Assembly (NCBI GenBank): GCA_051269965.1
Contig: JBNMFK010000021.1
Location: 1-21,003, forward strand
DNA length: 21,003 nt
Direction of reading: 5' to 3'
From: Arcticibacterium sp051269965
GTDB lineage: Bacteria; Bacteroidota; Bacteroidia; Cytophagales; Spirosomataceae
Part shown: one piece after another, positions 15,550-21,003 of the stretch
How the letters are laid out: every line of letters starts with the position of its first letter
Numbering within the stretch: position 1 is the stretch's first letter
Translations under genes and position numbers: made by a program
Notes under the pieces: model-generated
Told to the model about the DNA's origin: nothing
Databases searched by the model: none
Seen by the model: only the letters and a program-made list of their open reading frames with translations

Positions 15550-16200
15550 ATGAAAAGAAGAGACGTCTTAAAAAATATAGGTTTAGGAACAGCTGGTGTG
15601 GTGGTTTCTGGGAACGCAATAGCTCATGAAGTAGAGCCTAAGAAAATAGTGGAGGAATTGCCAGATTCTAGAAATGGACAGTTGAAAGAGGAAATTCTTT
15701 ACGAACAAAAACTAAAAGCCGAGACTTTTTTCAATAAGCACGAAATGGCTACGATAGCCATTTTAGCAGATATTATCATCCCAGCTGACACTAATTCTGG
15801 AAGTGCAACAGATTCAGGCGTACCAAATTTTATTGAATTTATAGTGAAGGATATGCCGCACCATCAAGTGCCCATGCGTGGGGGATTAATGTGGTTAGAT
15901 TTAGAATCTAAAAAGCAATTTGGAGCTAAGTTTATCAAACTTTCAAAGGACAACAGAATGACTCTAATAGACCAAATAGCCTATCCAGAGGATGCTGAGC
16001 CAGACATGTCTCAAGGAGTAACGTTCTTCAATAAAATGCGAGACCTGACGGCTACTGGTTTTTATACGTCAGAAATGGGTGTGAAGGATTTAGACTATAG
16101 AGGTAATGTACCAAACTTTTGGGATGGTGCGGATGAAGAAGATTTAAAGAAATTTGGTCTTAGCTATGATGAATGGCGGAAACATGTTCCTGCGGAATAA
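15550..16200 (+). CDS. Gluconate 2-dehydrogenase subunit 3-like protein with Tat signal
   Basis: Small (gamma) subunit partner of membrane or periplasmic GMC dehydrogenases. 216 aa. The N-terminus MKRRDVLKNIGLGTAGVVVSGNAIA has the twin arginines at 3-4 and a weak hydrophobic stretch ending in an AxA-like site near residue 25, i.e. a Tat signal. The mature part has the family hallmarks LADIIIPADTNSGSATDSGVPNFIEF (~75-100, with IPADTNSGSA-type segment) and FFNKMRDLTATGFYTSEMG near 160-180, followed by a conserved Trp-rich end. It lies 91 bases after the GMC gene, same strand. In characterised homologues the gamma subunit carries the catalytic flavoprotein through the Tat pathway; that role is inferred here. 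No cytochrome c subunit gene is in the window. Confidence 0.88.
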   Translation: MKRRDVLKNIGLGTAGVVVSGNAIAHEVEPKKIVEELPDSRNGQLKEEILYEQKLKAETFFNKHEMATIAILADIIIPADTNSGSATDSGVPNFIEFIVKDMPHHQVPMRGGLMWLDLESKKQFGAKFIKLSKDNRMTLIDQIAYPEDAEPDMSQGVTFFNKMRDLTATGFYTSEMGVKDLDYRGNVPNFWDGADEEDLKKFGLSYDEWRKHVPAE

Positions 16201-16244
16201 TCAATTGAAGTAAAAACTAAGGCAAATAATATTAAGATAATTTA

Positions 16245-16691
16245 ATGAATAAGACTTTAACGATATTAATTCTAGCCGTTGTATGTTTTTCATGTAACGG
16301 TGATAGCTTTTCGGGTCCAGAAGATAGCCAAATAGATCAATATGTGATCGCTAACAATTTAGTAGTCACTGAGAAAACGGCCTCTGGTCTAGTATATATT
16401 TTAACATCTGAAAATCTAAGTGGGGCAGCTCTCATTGCTGGTCAAACTGTCAATGTTAACTATTCTGGAAATTTACTCTCAGGAAAGAGCTTTGACTCTG
16501 GAAACTTTTCTTTTGCATTAGGAGCAGGGAGAGTCGTGCGAGGTTTTGATGAAGGCATAGCTAAAATGCGTGTAGGAGAAAAAGCTACTATTATTTTTCC
16601 TTCTACACTTGGATATGGAAACCAAAATCAGGGCTCTATCCCTAAAAACTCACCACTAGTTTTTGATATAGAAGTACTTACAGCTAAGTGA
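16245..16691 (+). CDS. FKBP-type peptidyl-prolyl cis-trans isomerase lipoprotein
   Basis: 148 aa. The first 16 residues (MNKTLTILILAVVCFS) form a lipoprotein signal with C17 as the lipidated cysteine; the lipobox CFSC is loose, as is common in Bacteroidota. An acidic/polar linker follows, then one FKBP domain (~65-148): GQTVNVNYSGNLLSGKSFDS, the GRVVRGFDEGIAKMRVGEKA segment (~94-113), GYGNQNQGSIPKNSPLVFDIEVL. The core aromatic/Asp residues (Y74, F82, D83, F99) look intact, so the protein is probably an active periplasmic proline isomerase. It starts 44 bases after the Tat small-subunit gene on the same strand, with no terminator between. It may assist folding of exported proteins, but a specific link to the dehydrogenase is not shown. 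Confidence 0.92.
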   Translation: MNKTLTILILAVVCFSCNGDSFSGPEDSQIDQYVIANNLVVTEKTASGLVYILTSENLSGAALIAGQTVNVNYSGNLLSGKSFDSGNFSFALGAGRVVRGFDEGIAKMRVGEKATIIFPSTLGYGNQNQGSIPKNSPLVFDIEVLTAK

Positions 16692-16819
16692 TTCAAACGT
16701 TAAACTTAAAACCATTGATTTATAAAATGAAATCAATAATAAGTATTATGCGTCTAAGCCTTTGTAGAATCGAGGTTACTTGGTATGGTGCTAATTGAGG
16801 AATCTAATCAAAACCTATC

Positions 16820-16861
16820 TCCCAAAAAAGCTTGAAGGTTTTACTACTAGCTTTTTTGGGA
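16820..16861. terminator. Palindromic terminator between converging genes
   Basis: Perfect 13-bp stem TCCCAAAAAAGCT (16820-16832) with AGCTTTTTTGGGA (16849-16861) and a 16-base loop, in the gap between the FKBP gene (+) and the ALDH gene (-). Each strand presents A/U-rich arms, so it could stop transcription from both sides. The T run is in the stem rather than after it, which is not canonical. A weaker stem ATTGATTT/AAATCAAT (16714-16721, 16730-16737) precedes it. Nothing else is seen in the 209-base gap. Confidence 0.6.
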
Positions 16862-16900
16862 ATAAATTGAAATTCTTTAAGTTTTAGAATTATACTGCTG

Positions 16901-18430
16901 TCAATTTAATTCAAACTTAATACCCTGAGCTAGAGGTAAATCGGTGCCATAATTAATTGTACAGGTCTGTCTTCTCATATATCCTTTCCAGGCATCTGAG
17001 CCACTTTCTCGTCCACCACCTGTCTCTTTTTCTCCTCCAAATGCCCCTCCAATTTCGGCTCCAGATGTACCAATATTTACATTTGCAATGCCGCAATCCG
17101 AACCCCATGCCGATAAAAATTGCTCGCTTTCAAGCAAGTTACTTGTAAATATGGCGGAGGATAATCCCTGAGGCACACTGTTTTGAATATCTATGGCTTC
17201 TTCTAAACTATCATAAGAGTGGATGTACAAAATGGGTGCAAATGTCTCGGTATGAACTATTTCTGCATCAGCAGGAGCCATGGCAATGCATGGTGAAACA
17301 TAACAATTAGAACCTTCTCTTTCCAATACTTCTCCACCACATAATATTTCACCTCCCTGTTGAGGGATTTTCTTCATAGCCTCAATAAACTTTGAAACGG
17401 CATCCAGATCTATTAATGGACCCATATGATTTTTTTCATCTAAAGGAGAGCCAATTACCAATTGGCCGTAAGCATTCACCAGGGTATTCTTAACAATTTC
17501 TAATATAGAGTTATGTACAATTAATCTCCTGGTGGAGGTACATCTTTGTCCACAAGTGCCCATAGCTCCGAAAACTACTCCTGGTACAAGGATTTTTAAA
17601 TCAGTATTAGGGGTAACAATAATAGCATTATTACCACCTAGCTCTAAAATTGATTTTCCGAGTCTGGCAGCTACATTCTTCGCAACTTCTTTCCCCATTC
17701 GTGTACTACCTGTAGCAGAAACCACAGGCAGTCTTGTGTCATTTGCCATTAATTCACCAATAACTGCATTGCCTTGAACTAAAGTTACAACACCTTCCTC
17801 TACATTATTTCTGACCAATACATCCTTAATAATATTCATGCATGCAATGCCACAAAGTGGTGTTTTTTCTGATGGTTTCCAGATAGTCGTATTTCCGCAG
17901 ACAAGGGCAATCATAGTATTCCAACTCCAGACGGCTACGGGGAAATTAAATGCAGAAATGACACCTACCACACCATAGGGATGCCATTGTTCCAGCATCC
18001 GGTGATTTGGTCTTTCAGAATGCATGGTAAGTCCATGCAATTGCCTAGAAAGTCCAACTGCAAAATCACAGATGTCTATCACCTCCTGCACTTCACCAAG
18101 CCCTTCCTGCAAGCTTTTACCCATTTCATAAGAGACTAATTGTCCCAAAGCCATTTTATTAAGCCTAAAAGCCTCGCCCATTTGTCTTACTATCTCACCT
18201 CTTAATGGAGCTGGTTTTTTACGCCAACTTTTAAATGCCTTTTGACATTTTAGCATCATTGTGTTGTAATCGGTTGGAGTACTTAGGGAAGCAATACCAA
18301 TAAGTTTAGCATCTACTGGGCTGTAACTTTCCAAAGCTTGACCTTCTCCATTTAAGAAGGAATTACCATCAAAGTTGCCTAAATTGTTAGCACTAATATT
18401 TAGTTTTGAAAGGAAATCTATATTTTTCAT
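16901..18430 (-). CDS. amaB: Aldehyde dehydrogenase of the ALDH7 (antiquitin) family: 2-aminoadipate-semialdehyde dehydrogenase
   Basis: Oxidises L-2-aminoadipate 6-semialdehyde (allysine/piperideine-6-carboxylate) to L-2-aminoadipate with NAD(P)+ in lysine degradation. 509 aa, matching human ALDH7A1 closely in length. Catalytic residues: N162 (FNFP), E263 (ELGGNN) and C297 (GQRCTSTRRL). The C-terminus GGEKETGGGRESGSDAWKGY, MRRQTCTINY and LPLAQGIKF is the antiquitin signature and separates this gene from succinate-semialdehyde or betaine-aldehyde dehydrogenases. It is the last gene of the lysine operon, 4 bases after the DUF1338 gene. The substrate is inferred from the family and supported by the two neighbours. 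Confidence 0.9.
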   Translation of the reverse strand: MKNIDFLSKLNISANNLGNFDGNSFLNGEGQALESYSPVDAKLIGIASLSTPTDYNTMMLKCQKAFKSWRKKPAPLRGEIVRQMGEAFRLNKMALGQLVSYEMGKSLQEGLGEVQEVIDICDFAVGLSRQLHGLTMHSERPNHRMLEQWHPYGVVGVISAFNFPVAVWSWNTMIALVCGNTTIWKPSEKTPLCGIACMNIIKDVLVRNNVEEGVVTLVQGNAVIGELMANDTRLPVVSATGSTRMGKEVAKNVAARLGKSILELGGNNAIIVTPNTDLKILVPGVVFGAMGTCGQRCTSTRRLIVHNSILEIVKNTLVNAYGQLVIGSPLDEKNHMGPLIDLDAVSKFIEAMKKIPQQGGEILCGGEVLEREGSNCYVSPCIAMAPADAEIVHTETFAPILYIHSYDSLEEAIDIQNSVPQGLSSAIFTSNLLESEQFLSAWGSDCGIANVNIGTSGAEIGGAFGGEKETGGGRESGSDAWKGYMRRQTCTINYGTDLPLAQGIKFELN

Positions 18431-18434
18431 AGTG

Positions 18435-19337
18435 TTATTTTAGCGTTTGAGAACTGAAGGTACTTTCAAATATTTTATCGGCATTACTGGCTTCAAAACC
18501 ATCTCGGCGGTGCTCCCTAGTTATCTTTGAAATAGCCATATTGGCAAACTGAGGTAATACTTTTCTTTCGGCAAATTCTACATAGCTGCCTGAAATAGAT
18601 TTTGTTTGTCCATTTGCAAAATCTCCGCTTAGCATTTCAGCCACGGTAGAACTTTGTATCAAAAGACCGTCTTTACTTGTTTTGATTTCTCCACCAGCTG
18701 AGTTTAATTTCACACCAATTTTTTGTAAAAATTCATTAAACTCCTTAATCGTATTATAAGCTTTTTTAAGGCTATGAACACTTATGGTATAATGATTTAA
18801 ATAGTATCTATTATAGATGACCCAGGAGGCATATTCGCTTTCTGATTGAAGTTTTTCATATTCTTTTAACTCCGGCTTCTCCCATAGAGGATGATGTAAA
18901 AAATGGTCTATGTCTTCCCACTTATTTAAATCTAATTTATCAACAGGATCCTCTTTAATATATTTGGTATATTTTAGAATTATGGTCCGAGCCTCTTCTG
19001 ATAACTCATTTATTCTAAGTTCACTAACAAATATTCGTGGTAAATCTGGTACTGGCGGAGAAAACCAATAGGCATTGAGCTTTTTAGATTTGAATTCGTA
19101 AAAATCTCTTTTCTGGTAGCCAAAATGAATGAATATTTTTTCAAATGATTTTATTCCCAAATGAGGTATTCCCAACGTTCTAAAAGCGACATGATCATTT
19201 TCAATCTCATGGTTAGAGTTAATAATTCCTTCTTCGAGCATATTGTTTAAAACGAAATCTACTGCAGGCACATTTTTTTTGTATCTGGCCATTAATCCTT
19301 CAAAAACCTTGAATGCGATATCGATTTTATCGTTCAT
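18435..19337 (-). CDS. hglS: DUF1338 protein: probable 2-oxoadipate dioxygenase/decarboxylase (HglS-like)
   Basis: Fe(II)-dependent enzyme fold shown in Pseudomonas HglS and plant homologues to convert 2-oxoadipate to 2-hydroxyglutarate with loss of CO2. 300 aa, clearly shorter than the ~450-460 of HglS/YdcJ. The family metal ligands appear at H49 in ENDHVAFRTLG, H182 in NHYTISVH and E254 in YVEFAERK. R53, next to the first His, matches the substrate-binding arginine. The missing length is mostly after residue 260 and in inserts, so this is the short DUF1338 form. Located 6 bases downstream of the dehydrogenase and 4 bases upstream of ALDH7, which together make a lysine pathway. The exact reaction in this short form is inferred. 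Confidence 0.82.
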   Translation of the reverse strand: MNDKIDIAFKVFEGLMARYKKNVPAVDFVLNNMLEEGIINSNHEIENDHVAFRTLGIPHLGIKSFEKIFIHFGYQKRDFYEFKSKKLNAYWFSPPVPDLPRIFVSELRINELSEEARTIILKYTKYIKEDPVDKLDLNKWEDIDHFLHHPLWEKPELKEYEKLQSESEYASWVIYNRYYLNHYTISVHSLKKAYNTIKEFNEFLQKIGVKLNSAGGEIKTSKDGLLIQSSTVAEMLSGDFANGQTKSISGSYVEFAERKVLPQFANMAISKITREHRRDGFEASNADKIFESTFSSQTLK

Positions 19338-19343
19338 TTTAAT

Positions 19344-20405
19344 TTATTTTAAAAAATAACTTCCAGTTCGTGTTTTAACTAGTTGCTCCCAGTCGATATC
19401 CTCTTGTTTAATAAAACCTTTTTGAGCCAATAGTTCATCTGCTACCATATCTACTACAGCTACAGCAGAAGCGGCTGTAGTCCAAGAAATTGCACGCCAA
19501 GTTTTACCACCTAATTTCATTGGATAGCAGGCTTTAAAGTATTCTTCTCTTTCTAGCTTCTCTCCTTTCCATCCTTCTACGACTGCATAGATATAAACGA
19601 CGTCATCCTGAACAGGTGGTTTAGCTTCAGTTAATATTTTTTCAGCTAGTTGTCTGTCGTTTTTTAATAATAATTCATATAGGAAAAAACGCATGAGTTG
19701 GGCATGACCCGGATAACGCATTGTTTTATAGTTTAGCGTATCTACTTTTCCTTCATAGGTTTCGCACATAGTGCCCAAGCCCCCAGAAGTGGAAAATGCT
19801 TCAAACTCCTGACCTTCAATATTAATATGCTCAAGACCATCAAGTGAAGAAACTGTTTTTCGGTTTCCATTATGTATCACTTCGGCATCGTTGATATATT
19901 CATTTACAACCCCCGCAGGCGACCAAGTGAAACTATAAGCCATTTGGCCATTTGGATACCTTGGAAGGGCACCTACTCTAAGTTCAATGTCCCTAAGTTT
20001 AGAAAACTTCTTTGCTAAATGTGCTCCAGTTATTCCTATATAACCAGGAGCAAGTCCACACTGTGGAACCAAAATAGCATCTGATTTTTTTGAAAGTTTT
20101 TGAATCAATTGTGTCGTAGGAACATCCTCAGATAAATCGAAATAATGTGTATTTTCTGCTACACAAATCTTAACAATATTTTCATTAAAACTATACGGCA
20201 GTGCGGAAAAAACGGCATCATGTTTTCTGATTAATTCACTTAATTTATCTGTATCCCTTACATCTTCAATAATTAAGTCAAAAGGCAATGGGACATCATA
20301 GGGGGAAGGAATATGGCTTACTGCGGTCACTTTGTATCTTTCTGATAAAAGTATTCCTACTAGAGTACCAACTTTACCTAAACCTAGTAATAATATTGTT
20401 TTCAT
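19344..20405 (-). CDS. Lysine 6-dehydrogenase / saccharopine dehydrogenase-like oxidoreductase
   Basis: NAD(P)-dependent enzyme producing allysine, either directly from lysine (lysine 6-dehydrogenase) or from saccharopine. 353 aa. Rossmann motif GLGKVGT at 8-14; then FDLSEDVPTT (94-103), QCGLAPGYIG (~115-124), the FSTSGGLGTMCETYEGKVD segment (~205-223), and LNYKTMRYPGHAQLM (~224-238). Length and the YKTMRYPGHA block resemble Geobacillus-type lysine 6-dehydrogenase more than the ~450-residue yeast-type saccharopine dehydrogenase. First intact gene of the operon; the next ORF begins 6 bases later. Which substrate it takes cannot be told from sequence: a lysine-ketoglutarate reductase gene elsewhere in the genome would favour saccharopine. 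Confidence 0.78.
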   Translation of the reverse strand: MKTILLLGLGKVGTLVGILLSERYKVTAVSHIPSPYDVPLPFDLIIEDVRDTDKLSELIRKHDAVFSALPYSFNENIVKICVAENTHYFDLSEDVPTTQLIQKLSKKSDAILVPQCGLAPGYIGITGAHLAKKFSKLRDIELRVGALPRYPNGQMAYSFTWSPAGVVNEYINDAEVIHNGNRKTVSSLDGLEHINIEGQEFEAFSTSGGLGTMCETYEGKVDTLNYKTMRYPGHAQLMRFFLYELLLKNDRQLAEKILTEAKPPVQDDVVYIYAVVEGWKGEKLEREEYFKACYPMKLGGKTWRAISWTTAASAVAVVDMVADELLAQKGFIKQEDIDWEQLVKTRTGSYFLK

Positions 20406-20432
20406 AAGGGTTGTAATTTTATTAGACGTTTT

Positions 20433-20460
20433 AAAATTTATAAATCTTTTTTACTTTCAA
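20433..20460 (-). promoter_or_regulatory. Candidate promoter for the lysine-catabolism operon
   Basis: Minus strand TTG (20458-20460), 17 bases, TAAATTTT (20433-20440; one mismatch to TAnnTTTG). It would give a ~20-base leader before the dehydrogenase ATG. It lies in the 63-base gap after the aminotransferase pseudogene, so the operon could be transcribed without it. The region is very AT-rich, so chance matches are likely. Confidence 0.28.
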
Positions 20461-20468
20461 GAGAAGGC

Positions 20469-20897
20469 TTAGGAATTATAATGATAGAGTACTTCTTCTA
20501 TAGCCTTTACCACTGTTTCTGTAGTAAAACACAAAGGTGGATTTGCCTTTAATACGTTGCCAAAAGGTTCATCAGTGCTGATGAGGATGAAATTATGTCT
20601 GAGCTCATTTTTTATATAATGGGCCAGTTTAGTATCAGGTCTTTGACTGTTAGATTCAACTATTTCGATTCCTAAGAACAATCCTGAACCTCTGACTTCT
20701 CTAATATGGTCATAATTTTTCTGAAGGTCTAAAAAAGAGATTTATAATAATCACCTACCTTTTTGGAATGTTCCTTTAGTTTCTCCTATTCAATAACTTC
20801 TAATACTACAAGACCTTATGGCACATGAAACAGGATTACCTCCAAAAGAACTGAAAAATTCAACATGAATCTCCGTTACTTGTCCCACTGGTTAAAA
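20469..20897 (-). pseudogene. Decayed class-III aminotransferase (AGXT2-like type), C-terminal remnant
   Basis: Reading the minus strand across frames recovers a class-III PLP aminotransferase end: EFFSSFGGNPVSCAI, then VLEVIE, EKLKEHSKKVGDYYKSLF, LDLQKNYDHIREVRGSGLFL, GIEIVE, then HYIKNELRHNFILISTDEPF and NVLKANPPLCF near the stop. It is not intact: a surplus base near 20816 shifts the frame after SCAI; TAG (20786-20788) replaces a sense codon after VLEVIE; a missing T in the A/T run at 20731-20736 shifts it again; and a few codons are missing near 20870. The longest open piece has 70 codons. Homology stops near 20897, and the PLP lysine region is absent. The closest remembered relatives are ethanolamine-phosphate and 5-phosphohydroxylysine phospho-lyases. 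It sits 63 bases upstream of the lysine operon, same strand. Confidence 0.82.
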
Positions 20898-21003
20898 AAT
20901 CGTATACTCGAGTGTTAGAATTAAAACTAAGACAATATGAATTTATGTGATTTTTTCGAAAAATATCCTGATGAGACTTCGTGCATTGAAGGTTTCAAAA
21001 CTA
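20898..21003. mobile_element. Probable left end of an IS1595-family insertion sequence (runs off the window)
   Basis: From about 20898 the aminotransferase homology ceases and a plus-strand frame of transposase type begins at 20937. The piece between (20898-20936) would hold the terminal inverted repeat, but the other end is outside the window, so neither the repeat nor a target-site duplication can be confirmed. The boundary is approximate (20865-20900). Confidence 0.42.
20937..21003 (+). CDS. IS1595-family transposase, first 22 codons (partial)
   Basis: ATG at 20937 opens a frame (22 codons to the window edge) with the pattern MNLCDFFEKYPDE followed by TSC and GFK. That matches the N-terminus of IS1595/ISXO2-type transposases, where an F/YPDE-x-SC-x3-FK block precedes a zinc-binding CxxC domain. 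The zinc site and catalytic DDNK/E residues lie beyond the window, so the call rests on a short stretch. It is on the strand opposite the broken aminotransferase. Confidence 0.5.
   Translation, partial: MNLCDFFEKYPDETSCIEGFKT

Noticed and set aside
20469..20681. Separate 70-residue small protein at the right end
   Set aside because: It is just the longest unbroken piece of the aminotransferase pseudogene. Its apparent start is an internal TTG, and the homology continues upstream across a frameshift.

Overview
The window reads as ordinary chromosome of a Bacteroidota bacterium, probably of the Cytophagales (inferred). The reasons are: AT-rich DNA; almost no Shine-Dalgarno sequences; -7 elements of the Bacteroidota type TAnnTTTG; the Bacteroidota-specific GlmU-like protein; the Bacteroidota form of ArgB; and a lipoprotein signal with a loose lipobox. 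No tRNA, rRNA or CRISPR array is visible. Coding density is high and no gene-free stretch exceeds about 210 bases.

Layout. Positions 1-2026 (minus strand) hold the 5' part of nadB (NAD synthesis) and kdsD (Kdo precursor synthesis for LPS). recQ diverges from kdsD. A tight plus-strand run of ade (adenine deaminase), argB and an argE-like M20 deacetylase follows (4573-8088). Next are a membrane protein joining a DUF937 domain to a degenerate OmpA-like tail (8192-9457, closed by a clean terminator), a secreted subtilisin-like protease (9641-11233, followed by a perfect 12-bp hairpin), and an abutting pair: a GlmU-like nucleotidyltransferase/acyltransferase and the clamp-loader delta' subunit holB (11299-13575). 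Positions 13713-16691 hold a GMC flavoprotein with a cysteine cluster, its Tat-signal small subunit, and an FKBP-type lipoprotein, which together suggest a periplasmic sugar or alcohol dehydrogenase.

From 20405 down to 16901 the minus strand carries a three-gene operon with gaps of 4-6 bases: a lysine-6-dehydrogenase/saccharopine-dehydrogenase-like enzyme, a DUF1338 2-oxoadipate dioxygenase (HglS type), and an antiquitin-type ALDH7 aldehyde dehydrogenase. Together they outline lysine to allysine to 2-aminoadipate, and 2-oxoadipate to 2-hydroxyglutarate. A transaminase is needed between 2-aminoadipate and 2-oxoadipate. Just upstream lies a class-III aminotransferase of the AGXT2-like type that is clearly a decaying pseudogene: a nonsense codon, two frameshifts and a probable small deletion, broken off near 20897. 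The last 67 bases begin a plus-strand reading frame resembling the N-terminus of an IS1595-family transposase, so an insertion sequence probably truncated that gene.

The most noteworthy points are the lysine-degradation operon with its ruined aminotransferase beside a probable IS, the DUF937/OmpA-like fusion, the GMC/Tat-subunit pair, and several start-site and RNA-structure details. I do not see a convincingly new multi-gene system. Functions are inferred from remembered family motifs; no database search was run.
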